From assembly GCA_017965425.1 (NCBI GenBank), contig JAGCPY010000029.1, positions 104,698-168,697 of the forward strand: a stretch of DNA of 64,000 nucleotides, in the 5' to 3' direction. This document shows, piece after piece, positions 53,370 to 62,752 of the stretch. The notes beneath the pieces were generated by a model. That model saw nothing but the letters and a program-made list of their open reading frames with translations. It searched no databases and was not told where the DNA came from. Origin of the DNA: Bacteroidaceae bacterium. Its GTDB lineage: Bacteria > Bacteroidota > Bacteroidia > Bacteroidales > Bacteroidaceae. Every line of letters begins with the position of its first letter. Within the stretch, counting starts at the first letter, position 1. The translations under genes and the position numbers were made by a program.

Positions 53370-56300
53370 ATGAACAAGCAACAGAATTGGGTCTCATGGC
53401 CCCTCACACACTACCGCATTTCCCTTCTCGTCGTCGCCATCCTCTTCGGACTTGGCATTTATGGAATGTGGGTCATGCCGAAGGACGAGTTTCCTCCCTT
53501 CACGATTCGTCAGGGGGTGGTTATAGCGTTGTATCCGGGTGCCACTTCAGAAGAAGTGGAACAACAGGTCACACGTCCTCTGGAACGTTTCCTCTTCACT
53601 TACGGTGAGGTAAACCGAGGGAAGTCCACGTCCACATCACAGAACGGCATGGCCATCATTATGGTCAAACTTGGCGACCATGTCAACAACAAGGATGAGG
53701 TCTGGAGCAAAATCAAGCACGGCCTTTCCCTCTTTAAACAGAGTTTGCCTTCGGGTGTGATGGCGCTGGTTGCCAACGATGATTTTGGCAACACCTCTGC
53801 CTTACTCATCGCCGTCGAAAGTCCTGAACGCAGCTACCGCGAACTACAAGATTATAGCGACCGGCTCAGCGACCGCCTACGACAAATTCCTTCCGTGGCC
53901 AACGTGAGACAATATGGTGAACACAAAGAACAAATCAGCCTCTACGTCGATCGGCAACGGCTACAGGCTTTTGGCATCGGCCAAGCAACGCTCATGGGTG
54001 CTTTGCAGGCCCAAGGACTGACAACCGTAGCCGGTTCGCTCGTCAGCGACCACCAACAGACACTCATTCACATCGCCCCCACACAGAACAGTCTGCAGGA
54101 AGTGGCCGAACAGATTATTTTCAGCGACCCAACGACAGGGAAAACAATCCGAATCCGCGACATCGCAGACGTGCGTCGAGAATACGATTTATCAGACAGC
54201 TACATCGAGCAGAACGGCCATCCCTGCGTCCTTCTCTCATTAGAGATGACTTCTGGCAATAACATCATGGCCTACGGCAAAGAGGTTGACCAAGTGCTCA
54301 ACGACTTTTCGACTCAAGAACTTCCCGAGGACGTCATCCTCACACGCATTGCCGACCAGCCCAAAGTCGTTGGCGACAGCATCCGTGACTTCCTCCGCGA
54401 CCTTCTCCTCTCAATGGCGGTCATTATCCTTGTGATGATGGTGCTCTTCCCCCTGCGCTCAGCCATTGTCGCCGCCATCACCATTCCCCTGAGCACCTTC
54501 ATCAGCGTCGCCATGATGTATCTTCTCGGTATCCCCTTGAACATCGTCACGCTTGCAGGTCTTATTGTCGTGCTCGGCATGATTGTCGATAATAGCATAG
54601 TCGTAATCGACGGTTACTTGGAATACGTCTCAAAAGGCGAGAAACCAACAGATGCCGCCATTCATTCCGTTCGTCAGTACTTCATGCCGATGATGCTGGC
54701 CACCATCTGCATCTGTGCCATCTTCTATCCTTTCCTGATTACCTTCAAAGGAGCTTTCCTCGATGCTCTCGAGGACTTCCCTTGGACAATTACCATTAAC
54801 CTGATGGTCTCTCTCGCCATCGCCGTGGCCGTCATCCCCTTCCTTTGTGTGAAAATCATTGGTACGCCCAAGCAAAGGGAACAAGAAAGCAAGCGACTTA
54901 CCGACCATGTCCAAACAATTTACGACAATGTTCTTCGATGGACATTCCGCCGTCCTTACCTCACCATGTTTCTCGGCCTGCTGAGCATCCTGCTCTCGTT
55001 GTTGATTGTTCCGACGTTGAAAGTACGCCTCTTCCCCTTTGCCGACCGTGACCAGTTTGCCGTCGAAATCTTCCTCCCGGACGGAAAAGGACTGGCAGAT
55101 ACGCGGAACGTCGCCTCCGACGTTTACCGAGCCATGAAAGACGACAACCGCATCACTGGCATCACTTCTTTCATTGGCTGTTCGTCGCCACGTTTCCAAA
55201 CCACCTACGCCCCGCAGATGGCAGGACGTAATTTTGCCCAGTTCATCGTCAACACCACTTCACAACAAGCCACGCTCGACCTCCTCGACCACTACCAGCC
55301 TCTCCTGTCCGAAGCCTTCCCTGAAGCCTACGTGAAGTTCAAACGTCTCGACCTTCTCGAAGTGCCAGAGCTGGAATTCCGTTTCTATGGCGACGACCTC
55401 GACTCTCTCCACACTGCCGCCGACGAGCTCATGCAGCAGATGCGTGAGATGCCAGAATTGGAGTGGGTTCACGCCGATTTCCTTCAGCCCTTCCCGCTCA
55501 TCAACGTCGAACTCGACCCTGTCGCTGCTGCACAACTCGGCATCAATCGCACCACGGCAGCTCTGGCTGTGGCAGCTGCCACGAGCGACATCCACGTTGG
55601 CAGCATTTGGGAAGGAGACTATGAACTGCCCATCATACTCCGCGATACAACCGACCTCACGGTGACAGACATCGGGAACCTCGGACTTTTCTCGCCGCAG
55701 GCAGCCGCCAGTGCCGCCCTTGCTCCACTCAGCCCCCACCATTCAACCCTCAAAACACTCGCACTCCGTCAAGTGGCCAAGATTGCACCACGTTGGACAG
55801 AGAGCCGCATCATGCACCGAGCCGGACAGCGCTGTCTGACCGTCACGGCAGAGTTCGCTCGTGGAACCTACACGAGTCCTGTTGAACGCCGTCTGGCCAA
55901 GCTGGTCACAGAGATGACCCTGCCCGTCGGTGTCCATGCAGAAGTAGGCGGTGAGCTGGAGTACAACGACGAAGCAATGCCACAGATTATCATTGGCATC
56001 GCCATTGCTATGGTCATTATCTTCTTCTTCATCCTCTTCAACTTCAAACGCTTCGGTATCACCAACCTCTGTATGATAGCTCTCGTGCTGATGGTTCCTG
56101 GAGCCCTCATCGGCTTAGGACTGATGAACAGACAAATTGGGCTGACCAGCATTTTCGGGCTCATCACGCTCATGGGTATTATCATGCGCAACGAAATTCT
56201 CATCTTCGAGCACGCCGACGCGCACATCAAGCGTTTCCATGAAGAACATCCCAGACCTACAAGCCCCTCACCTGAAGAGCTGACGAGCTACCGACAACGG

Positions 56301-56525
56301 TTTAACTATGCTATCCAAGAAGCCGCCTACGATGCCGGCCATCGGCGCATGGTGCCCATTTTCCTGACCACAGCCACGACAGCCGTGGGGGTGATTCCAA
56401 TGATCATTGCAGGCTCTTCGTTCTGGATGCCTGTGGGTGTAACGATCTTCGCAGGAGGCATCGGCACACTCATCCTCGTCGTCACCATACTGCCCGTCGT
56501 CTATTGGAAACTTAGTGTAAAGTAG
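53370..56525 (+). CDS. RND-type multidrug efflux pump, inner-membrane subunit
   Basis: A 1051-residue AcrB-like transporter with twelve predicted transmembrane helices and two large periplasmic loops. Seen: the start HYRISLLVVAILFGLGIYGM...PKDEFPPFTIRQGVVIALYPGATSEEVEQQV, and the TM4 region LIVVLGMIVDNSIVVIDGYLE, whose VVLGMIVDNSIV carries the proton-relay Asp in place of the usual double Asp. The variant suits the bacterial subgroup related to heavy-metal or uncharacterised RND pumps. Substrates are unknown. Confidence 0.93.
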   Translation: MNKQQNWVSWPLTHYRISLLVVAILFGLGIYGMWVMPKDEFPPFTIRQGVVIALYPGATSEEVEQQVTRPLERFLFTYGEVNRGKSTSTSQNGMAIIMVKLGDHVNNKDEVWSKIKHGLSLFKQSLPSGVMALVANDDFGNTSALLIAVESPERSYRELQDYSDRLSDRLRQIPSVANVRQYGEHKEQISLYVDRQRLQAFGIGQATLMGALQAQGLTTVAGSLVSDHQQTLIHIAPTQNSLQEVAEQIIFSDPTTGKTIRIRDIADVRREYDLSDSYIEQNGHPCVLLSLEMTSGNNIMAYGKEVDQVLNDFSTQELPEDVILTRIADQPKVVGDSIRDFLRDLLLSMAVIILVMMVLFPLRSAIVAAITIPLSTFISVAMMYLLGIPLNIVTLAGLIVVLGMIVDNSIVVIDGYLEYVSKGEKPTDAAIHSVRQYFMPMMLATICICAIFYPFLITFKGAFLDALEDFPWTITINLMVSLAIAVAVIPFLCVKIIGTPKQREQESKRLTDHVQTIYDNVLRWTFRRPYLTMFLGLLSILLSLLIVPTLKVRLFPFADRDQFAVEIFLPDGKGLADTRNVASDVYRAMKDDNRITGITSFIGCSSPRFQTTYAPQMAGRNFAQFIVNTTSQQATLDLLDHYQPLLSEAFPEAYVKFKRLDLLEVPELEFRFYGDDLDSLHTAADELMQQMREMPELEWVHADFLQPFPLINVELDPVAAAQLGINRTTAALAVAAATSDIHVGSIWEGDYELPIILRDTTDLTVTDIGNLGLFSPQAAASAALAPLSPHHSTLKTLALRQVAKIAPRWTESRIMHRAGQRCLTVTAEFARGTYTSPVERRLAKLVTEMTLPVGVHAEVGGELEYNDEAMPQIIIGIAIAMVIIFFFILFNFKRFGITNLCMIALVLMVPGALIGLGLMNRQIGLTSIFGLITLMGIIMRNEILIFEHADAHIKRFHEEHPRPTSPSPEELTSYRQRFNYAIQEAAYDAGHRRMVPIFLTTATTAVGVIPMIIAGSSFWMPVGVTIFAGGIGTLILVVTILPVVYWKLSVK

Positions 56526-56544
56526 TTTTCTTCCCTCATCGTCT

Positions 56545-57945
56545 ATGAAATATAAAGCTTTCCTTTCGATTACTTTTCTTGCACTATCCTTGTCCCTGTC
56601 CGCACGGAGCACCACGCCCCTTCCTCATGAGGAACAGGCGAATAGTTCTTCTCTCACACTCGAACAGCTCAAGGATTCTGCCCTTGCCAACAACCACGCC
56701 CTCCGTCAAAAGCGCATCAGCATCGACATGGCCACCCAACAACGGCGCGAAGCTTTCACCAACTTCTTCCCCAATGTCAGTGCCACAGGAGCATGGTTCA
56801 ATGCCAACAGGGGTATGGCCAAGATGGACATCGACCCTTCGGAATTCATCACACCTGAACTCGGGGCCACCTTGGCACAGATGCTACCCGTCGAAGCCTT
56901 GGCCGCACTCTCCTCACCCATGAGCATGACAATGATGAAGAATGGCACCATCGCCAGTGTCTCGGCCATCCAACCGCTCTTCACCGGCGGCCAAATCATC
57001 TTTGGCAACAAGCTCGCAAAGATAGGCGAGGAAGCAAGCCAGCTACAGCTGCAACTCACAGAGAACGAGGTGGAAGCACAGGTGGAACAATACTACTGGC
57101 AACTCGTCTCCATGCAAGAAAAAGAACGCACGTTGGATGCCGTGGATACGATGCTTGCCGACATCAAAAAAGATGTGAATGCCGCCGTCGAGGCAGGAGT
57201 GGCTTTGCGCAACGACCTCCTCCAAGTGCAACTTCGGCACAATGAAGTAGAGAGCCAACGATTGAAGCTACACAATGGACAAGAGCTGATTTGGATGCTT
57301 CTTAAACAGCTGTGCGGGCTGAAAGATACTTCCCGAAACAGCGCCGCCGGCATGAACCGTGTGAAATCCTTCAACCTGGACGAAGAAAGCTCGCTGCCCG
57401 CTCTGGAAGATTCTTCTCTCCCACTCCTTCCTGAATACCAGCTCCTACAGAAAAATGTGGAGGCCACCACGCTCCAACGCAAGATGGAGGTGGGAAAACA
57501 CCTGCCATCCGTCGCCGTCGGAGCGGCATACAACTACCACAACCTGATGGAGAACGACCGTACGTTCGGCATGGTCTTCGCCACCGTCAGCGTTCCACTT
57601 TCCGACTGGTGGGGAGGCAGCCATGCCATCAAACGGAAACGACTGGCTGAACAGCAGGCGACGGAACAACTGGAAGAGAATGCGGAAATGCTGAAAATCA
57701 GAATGCAGAAAACATGGAACGACGTCGTGGAGGCGAAAAGCCAACTGACCTTGGCACAACGGTCGATAGAACAAGCCGATGAAAACTTGCGTGTTCACCG
57801 CGACACCTACCATGCCGGAACGGCTACCATGACAGACCTGCTGCAAGCGCAGCTGCTCTATCAACAGGCTTGCGACCAACGCACGGACGCCTACATCGCC
57901 CTGCAGAATGCGCTTCTTGCTCACCGACAAGCCACGGGACAATAA
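56545..57945 (+). CDS. TolC-family outer-membrane efflux channel
   Basis: A 466-residue outer-membrane factor with a signal peptide (LALSLSLSARS) and two OEP repeats with long coiled-coil helices: TLEQLKDSALANNHALRQKRISIDMATQQRREAFTNFFPNVSATG and, in the second half, AQRSIEQADENLRVHRDTYHAGTATMTDLLQAQLLYQQA. Third gene of the efflux operon, 19 bp after the pump gene. Confidence 0.94.
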   Translation: MKYKAFLSITFLALSLSLSARSTTPLPHEEQANSSSLTLEQLKDSALANNHALRQKRISIDMATQQRREAFTNFFPNVSATGAWFNANRGMAKMDIDPSEFITPELGATLAQMLPVEALAALSSPMSMTMMKNGTIASVSAIQPLFTGGQIIFGNKLAKIGEEASQLQLQLTENEVEAQVEQYYWQLVSMQEKERTLDAVDTMLADIKKDVNAAVEAGVALRNDLLQVQLRHNEVESQRLKLHNGQELIWMLLKQLCGLKDTSRNSAAGMNRVKSFNLDEESSLPALEDSSLPLLPEYQLLQKNVEATTLQRKMEVGKHLPSVAVGAAYNYHNLMENDRTFGMVFATVSVPLSDWWGGSHAIKRKRLAEQQATEQLEENAEMLKIRMQKTWNDVVEAKSQLTLAQRSIEQADENLRVHRDTYHAGTATMTDLLQAQLLYQQACDQRTDAYIALQNALLAHRQATGQ

Positions 57946-57962
57946 CCCCTCCCTTCTACACC

Positions 57963-58508
57963 TTACCTCCTTATATAATCCACAAACGTATAGGCAAAGG
58001 CATGGCGCTCATCGGCGGCGTGCCTTTCTTCATGCGCCACCATCCAAACGTCTGGCGACACTTCTGGAAAGAAGGCATCGGCTTTCTCCGGAACATCCTC
58101 CACATGCGTCAGATACAGACGACTCGCCTGCGGAAGCGATGTGCGATAAAGGCTTTCACCTCCGATGACGAACACCTCTTCCTCTGAAAAACAAGCTTCT
58201 AAGGCGGCCTCCAACGAGGAGAAGACCTCCACGCCAGCAGCCACGAAATCAGCATTCCTCGACAACACGATGTTCCGGCGATTCGGCAACGCGCCCTTGG
58301 GCAAAGATTCAAAAGTGCGACGCCCCATGATGATGGTGTGTCCCGTCGTCAAAGACTTGAATCGCTTCAGGTCATTGGGCAACCAATAGAGCAGGTGGTT
58401 CTCATAGCCAATGGCGTTGTTCTTTGCCACAGCAGCAATGAGACTCACCTCTGCCCCACACGAGAAAGAAGGTGCACAATCCATATAATCTGTTGTTTCC
58501 ATGATCAT
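57963..58508 (-). CDS. folA: Dihydrofolate reductase
   Basis: A 181-residue enzyme reducing dihydrofolate with NADPH. Seen: VSLIAAVAKNNAIGYENHLLYWLPNDLKRFKSLT (substrate site; Asp46 in the LPND segment), TIIMGRRTFESLPKGALPNRRNIVLSR, and VFVIGGESLYRTSLPQASRLYLTHV. About 20 extra residues precede the usual start; ATG codons at 58508 and 58502 are both possible. It lies directly after thyA (thyA stop at 58509-58511 abuts this ATG), giving the classic thymidylate-cycle pair. Confidence 0.95.
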   Translation of the reverse strand: MIMETTDYMDCAPSFSCGAEVSLIAAVAKNNAIGYENHLLYWLPNDLKRFKSLTTGHTIIMGRRTFESLPKGALPNRRNIVLSRNADFVAAGVEVFSSLEAALEACFSEEEVFVIGGESLYRTSLPQASRLYLTHVEDVPEKADAFFPEVSPDVWMVAHEERHAADERHAFAYTFVDYIRR

Positions 58509-59303
58509 CTATACTGCCACCTCCGCTTTGATGTGCGGCCACGGGTCATAGCCTTCGAGCTGGAAATCCTCATAGCGGAAGCTGAAAAGGTCTTCGACAT
58601 CGGGATTAAGTACCATGCGCGGCAGGGGGCGAGGGGCACGCGTCAGCTGCAAATGTGCTTGTTCCAAATGGTTGAGATAGAGGTGGGTGTCGCCTGTCGT
58701 GTGAACGAACTCGCCGACCTTCAAACCTGTTACCTGAGCCACCATCATGAGCAACAGGGCATAGCTGGCAATGTTGAAGGGAACACCTAAAAACGTGTCG
58801 GCACTGCGCTGGTAGAGCTGCAAAGAGAGACGTCCGTCTGCCACGTAGAACTGGAAAAGCGTATGGCAGGGAGGCAGAGCCATCTTCTCCACCTCGGCCA
58901 CGTTCCATGCCGAGACAATCATCCGCCGGGAGTCGGGATGGTGCTTAATCAAATCCACCACGTTGGCAATCTGGTCGATGGTGCCGCCATCATAATCCGG
59001 CCACGAACGCCACTGGTGGCCATACACGGGACCAAGGTCGCCGTTCTCGTCAGCCCATTCGTCCCAGATGGTGACACGGTGGTCGTGCAAATACTGGATG
59101 TTCGTGTCGCCACGCAGGAACCAGAGCAATTCATGGATGATACTGCGCAGATGCAACTTCTTGGTAGTCAACAATGGGAAACCGTCTTGGAGATCGAAAC
59201 GCATCTGATGGCCGAAAACACTTTTGGTGCCCGTCCCCGTGCGGTCGGTCTTCACAGCTCCCTCGTCAAGAATGCGCTGAAGAAGGTTCAGGTATTGTTT
59301 CAT
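58509..59303 (-). CDS. thyA: Thymidylate synthase
   Basis: 264 residues, identical in length to E. coli ThyA, and the catalytic cysteine falls at the same position (Cys146 in [14 protein letters not shown]). Other blocks: [43 protein letters not shown] and the folate-binding C-terminus. It makes dTMP from dUMP and methylene-THF; the resulting DHF is recycled by the adjoining folA. Promoter box at 59329-59336. Confidence 0.98.
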   Translation of the reverse strand: MKQYLNLLQRILDEGAVKTDRTGTGTKSVFGHQMRFDLQDGFPLLTTKKLHLRSIIHELLWFLRGDTNIQYLHDHRVTIWDEWADENGDLGPVYGHQWRSWPDYDGGTIDQIANVVDLIKHHPDSRRMIVSAWNVAEVEKMALPPCHTLFQFYVADGRLSLQLYQRSADTFLGVPFNIASYALLLMMVAQVTGLKVGEFVHTTGDTHLYLNHLEQAHLQLTRAPRPLPRMVLNPDVEDLFSFRYEDFQLEGYDPWPHIKAEVAV

Positions 59304-59328
59304 GCGGTTTGATGTTCTTTTCTGGCCG

Positions 59329-59336
59329 CAAAGGTA
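59329..59336 (-). promoter_or_regulatory. -7 promoter box for thyA-folA
   Basis: TACCTTTG on the minus strand followed by C; 26 bp upstream of the ATG. It lies 21 bp from the opposing box at 59358-59365. Confidence 0.65.
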
Positions 59337-59357
59337 AGCATTTTCGCGGAAAAGTAG

Positions 59358-59365
59358 TACCTTTG
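59358..59365 (+). promoter_or_regulatory. -7 promoter box for the RNA methyltransferase gene
   Basis: TACCTTTG followed by C; 5 bp before the ATG at 59370, predicting a leaderless mRNA. Confidence 0.65.
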
Positions 59366-59369
59366 CGAC

Positions 59370-60707
59370 ATGAAACTACCTGTTTTTTTTGAATCATACT
59401 TCCAGAGCCGATGGGAACCGCAGACTTTAGCGATGCTATTGGAAGGGTTGCAACAAGAACCAAGCGTCAGCATACGAGTGAATCCGGCGCGCCTGCCGGC
59501 AGACGCCACACCCGAAGGGGCTGACGGGCGCGTGCCTTGGTGCCACGAAGGTTTCTACCTGAAACAACGGCCGGCATTCACCGCCGATCCTCTCTTGCAC
59601 GCTGGAGCCTACTATGTACAGGAAGCCAGTTCGATGTTCTTGGCACACACGCTGCGCACGATCCTTCTGCCTTCCTTCGTCTCGCATCCTCCCACCACCG
59701 CCCTCGACCTTTGTGCCGCACCAGGCGGCAAGAGCACGCTGCTCCGGTCGTTGCTGCCCGACGACTGCCTGCTGGTTGCAAACGAACCCATCCGTGCACG
59801 GGCGCAAGTGCTGGCCGAGAACATGGCTAAGTGGGGACATCCGAACGTGGTGGTCACGCAAGCGACAGCTTCCGACTTCGCCAAACTGACCAAAAAAGCA
59901 GGACGTTTCGACCTCATCCTCGCCGATGTTCCATGCTCCGGCGAAGGCATGATGCGCAAGGAGGAAGAGGCTGTACGCCAGTGGTCGCCAGCCTTCGTGG
60001 CCGAATGCGCGGCCTTGCAACGCAGCATCGTCCAAGACATTTGGCCGGCACTGCGCCCGGGCGGAATGTTCATCTACTCCACCTGCACATTCAACCCCGA
60101 AGAAGACGAGGACAACGTGGAATGGATTGCTCGCGAACTGGAGGCTGACGTCGTGCCCATTCCTGTTGAGCCGACGTGGGGCATTCTGGGCGATTTGAGG
60201 AGAGAGAGAAAGACCTCATCAGACCGCCTCCCTTGCTGCCACTTCCTACCCGGACGTGTGCGCGGAGAAGGCTTCTTCATCGCCGCCCTGCGCAAGCATG
60301 GAGAAACGACTGAACAAGAATGTATTGCGCCACACAAAGAAGGAAAAAACAAGAAAGGAAAAGGACGGAAAAACCCACCACTCACCTTCGCCGACCACCT
60401 CCACGAATCGATCAACACGTTGCCCACTGACCAATTGGACGCGACAGGACTTCCCAGCATCAACATCCCCTTGGAGCAAGCCATCCGCTATCTGCAACGC
60501 GAAGCCATCGTGCTGCCGCCAGAGGCCCCACTCGGCTGCGTGCAAGTATGCTACTGCGGCCAGCGGCTGGGCATGGTGAAGAACCTTGGTGCGCGTGCAA
60601 ACAACCTATACCCGCGTGAATGGCGCATCCGCAGTAGCTTCGTCGAGCCACACTGCATCTTTCCGGCACTGAAAACAACCTGTGAAGAACCTGCAATCAA
60701 CACTTGA
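59370..60707 (+). CDS. RNA cytosine-C5 methyltransferase (RsmF/NOL1/NOP2/sun family)
   Basis: A 445-residue SAM-dependent m5C methyltransferase. Seen: [19 protein letters not shown] (SAM-binding motif I), [18 protein letters not shown] and [17 protein letters not shown], carrying the two catalytic cysteines. A C-terminal domain with RNA-binding potential follows; gaps between motifs fit RsmF (16S m5C1407). Target cannot be assigned by sequence alone. The promoter box at 59358-59365 places the ATG at the predicted transcript start. Confidence 0.92.
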   Translation: MKLPVFFESYFQSRWEPQTLAMLLEGLQQEPSVSIRVNPARLPADATPEGADGRVPWCHEGFYLKQRPAFTADPLLHAGAYYVQEASSMFLAHTLRTILLPSFVSHPPTTALDLCAAPGGKSTLLRSLLPDDCLLVANEPIRARAQVLAENMAKWGHPNVVVTQATASDFAKLTKKAGRFDLILADVPCSGEGMMRKEEEAVRQWSPAFVAECAALQRSIVQDIWPALRPGGMFIYSTCTFNPEEDEDNVEWIARELEADVVPIPVEPTWGILGDLRRERKTSSDRLPCCHFLPGRVRGEGFFIAALRKHGETTEQECIAPHKEGKNKKGKGRKNPPLTFADHLHESINTLPTDQLDATGLPSINIPLEQAIRYLQREAIVLPPEAPLGCVQVCYCGQRLGMVKNLGARANNLYPREWRIRSSFVEPHCIFPALKTTCEEPAINT

Positions 60708-60778
60708 AGCGGCCTTCGAGCCCTCTTAACGAGCAGATTTTCCGCAGAAGAAAACCAGCGTTCATGGCCGCGAAAGCG

Positions 60779-60837
60779 TGAACATGCAGACCTTCCGGCC
60801 AGAACGTGCAGATGTTCCGCACGGAACGTGTACAGCA
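60779..60837 (+). repeat. 22-bp periodic near-palindrome array (degenerate)
   Basis: Three units: GAACATGCAGACCTTC, GAACGTGCAGATGTTC and a partial GAACGTGTACAGCATG, with 6-bp spacers CGGCCA and CGCACG. Confidence 0.75.
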
Positions 60838-61035
60838 TGGAATAAACAAAACACAATCACATGAATTTGAAGTCCATAACACATGAAGCCATCACAAGTT
60901 TACCAGCTTAATCACCTGTCTTCAGCACGTTTTCCTATTCTCGTTTTCACACAAGAAACGGCACGTCCAAAAAGAAAGTTATAAGAATATTCACATTTTC
61001 TTTCACGATTCTTTGCGATTCTCATCAAATCGTTA

Positions 61036-61043
61036 TACCTTTG
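61036..61043 (+). promoter_or_regulatory. -7 promoter box for tRNA-Met
   Basis: TACCTTTG followed by C, 16 bp before the mature tRNA 5' end. Confidence 0.65.
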
Positions 61044-61058
61044 CACCCACAAATTCTT

Positions 61059-61132
61059 GGACTTGTAGCTCAGTTGGTTAGAGCAACAGACTCATAATCT
61101 GGAGGTCCCAGGTTCAAGCCCTGGCTGGTCCA
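61059..61132 (+). tRNA. tRNA with CAT anticodon (tRNA-Met or tRNA-Ile2)
   Basis: A 74-nt cloverleaf: acceptor GGACTTG...CTGGTCC with discriminator A (one T-T mismatch in the stem), D-arm AGCTCAGTTGGTTAGAGC, anticodon loop centred on CAT in GACTCATAATC, and TTCAAGC T-loop. It does not look like the initiator. CAT can be read by Met or by lysidine-modified Ile2; elongator Met is the more likely call. No CCA is encoded. A promoter lies upstream and a terminator downstream. Confidence 0.9.
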
Positions 61133-61142
61133 CACTGAAAAT

Positions 61143-61179
61143 CAAGGAGTTACATCAAAAATGTAGCTCCTTGTTTTTT
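61143..61179 (+). terminator. Intrinsic terminator after the tRNA
   Basis: CAAGGAG-T-TACAT pairs with ATGTA-G-CTCCTTG (13 bp including one T-G pair), loop CAAAA, followed by six T residues. Confidence 0.9.
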
Positions 61180-61186
61180 GCTTTGT

Positions 61187-61268
61187 GAACACCGCGCGAA
61201 CACCGAGTGCAATCTCAGACATCCCATGAACACAGAAAAATCCTGCGAACACACTTTTGGTGTTCGCA
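61187..61268. other. Cluster of GAACAC repeats; possible recombination (attachment) site
   Basis: GAACAC occurs at 61187, 61198, 61228 and 61247 and inverted as GTGTTC at 61260. The last pair forms a 9-bp hairpin TGCGAACAC / GTGTTCGCA (61244-61252 with 61260-61268). Placed directly beside a tRNA gene and at the start of an A+T-richer stretch, it resembles integrase arm sites, but no integrase gene is in view. Confidence 0.4.
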
Positions 61269-61297
61269 AGGCGTATTTATACAGTAATACCAGTAAA

Positions 61298-62674
61298 TTA
61301 CTTTTGAAGAATGACCCAACGTCCAGATTTGGCGTTACCCTCGCGGATGATAATTCCTTGTTTTTGCATTGCTGCAAGATCGCGCTCAATCGTCCTCTGC
61401 GTCACCGACAAGACCTCCGACATTTCATTGGCTGACATGCGAGGATTTTCTTTTATCAAATCAAGCATTTTCCTCTGTCTTTCAGCAAGTTTTGCCACTT
61501 TTTGACCTCCAACATCACCTCCGACATTATCTCCGACATTTGTCATTTGCACAAACTTTGTGCGCTCGATGGATACTTGTACACCTCCACAGAAATTCTC
61601 GACCTTGGGCATGGGCATACCAGCCCCTTCAAAGCCTTCGCGTATTTTTATGAAGCCACGGCCCCATGTATCTATGAAGCCCGCCTTAAACATTGTATTG
61701 GCGATGTTGCGATTGCGAGGTTTGGAAGAATGTTTGCCATACAGCATCTTCTCGTCATATCCACTTGGCAGTTCGCCCTCATTCCAGAGTTCGATGTGGT
61801 CATTATAAACGTGCATCTGTATATCTGGTCCCGCGTAGTCTTTATGTGCCAGGGCATTGTATAGTATCTCTCGCATGGCTTCCTTGGGTATCTCCAGTGT
61901 TTCATAACGCTGCATTCCTTCAAAACGTACGGGTGATACAAGGTATTTAGCTTGTAGAGCTTCCATCACACGGTCGGCCATCTGAATGATGTTACCCTCT
62001 ATCACATCTTGAAACATCAGGTCAGCTTCATCCTTGCCAAAGCGACCTATCTTGAATACGGCACTTGGGAAGAACTTCTGGGGATTCTTGCCAAACAGAA
62101 GAACGGCTGCATTTTTCAAGTTGCCGTTGTCATCAAGTAATCCAAGACTTTCAAGCACATCTTTTGTAGAAGCGTCTCGTTCACTCTCTGGAATACGCTG
62201 TGCCTCTATGCCTTTCTTCAGGAAATAGTCTATGGCATTGCGGTCAATATCCTCCAATGTGGCACGCTCATTGGTAATGTCATCCCATGAGCGTCCCATC
62301 TTCTTCAACAGAAACTGCTGCAAGGCTACACCATTAAGTTCCTGCATGGTACTACCACTGCGGTAGTAGTACTTACCCTTATAGCTGATGGCTACATTGC
62401 TCGGCTCAATGACCATCTCAATGTAATCCAAACTACCCTGTTCATAGAGGTTAACGTCAACCACCAGTCCCATATAGTTAACAACCTTGTTGGGAATATC
62501 TTCCAACAGTCGTTTACTGTCCTTTAGACCAACAACCTCATGGTCATCGTCCACGCCGAAATACATGACGGCTCCTTGTGCATTCGCGAAACCGCAAATC
62601 CACTTCAGGTACTCGTCTTTCCAGATGCTCTTGAACTCAACGTTCTGGCATTCCTTTGGTCTTATCTTGCTCAT
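61298..62674 (-). CDS. AlbA_2 (Schlafen-type)/HATPase_c_4 putative regulator
   Basis: A 458-residue protein with an AlbA_2/Schlafen AAA_4-like N-terminus (ECQNVEFKSIWKDEYLKWICGFANAQGAVMYFGVDDDHEVVGL), a middle HATPase_c_4 region (REILYNALAHKDYAGPDIQMHVYNDHIELWNEGELPSGY), a Gly/Val-rich linker, and a C-terminal winged helix (SANEMSEVLSVTQRTIERDLAAMQKQGII). Often annotated as an ATP-dependent DNA helicase-like transcriptional regulator. Usually found in accessory regions. Function unproven; regulation or defence is possible. Confidence 0.85.
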   Translation of the reverse strand: MSKIRPKECQNVEFKSIWKDEYLKWICGFANAQGAVMYFGVDDDHEVVGLKDSKRLLEDIPNKVVNYMGLVVDVNLYEQGSLDYIEMVIEPSNVAISYKGKYYYRSGSTMQELNGVALQQFLLKKMGRSWDDITNERATLEDIDRNAIDYFLKKGIEAQRIPESERDASTKDVLESLGLLDDNGNLKNAAVLLFGKNPQKFFPSAVFKIGRFGKDEADLMFQDVIEGNIIQMADRVMEALQAKYLVSPVRFEGMQRYETLEIPKEAMREILYNALAHKDYAGPDIQMHVYNDHIELWNEGELPSGYDEKMLYGKHSSKPRNRNIANTMFKAGFIDTWGRGFIKIREGFEGAGMPMPKVENFCGGVQVSIERTKFVQMTNVGDNVGGDVGGQKVAKLAERQRKMLDLIKENPRMSANEMSEVLSVTQRTIERDLAAMQKQGIIIREGNAKSGRWVILQK

Positions 62675-62752
62675 ATTAATTATATAACGTATAGTCGCTA
62701 CGGATTATTTTTACTCCTTTCTTATTCTATTCAAAAAAATGATAAAGTCTTC

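Larger units (their letters stand above)
60708..61058. other. 350-bp gene-free region
   Basis: Contains the 22-bp array at 60779-60837 and the tRNA promoter at 61036-61043. 60838-61030 is A+T-rich with no recognisable feature. Confidence 0.7.
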
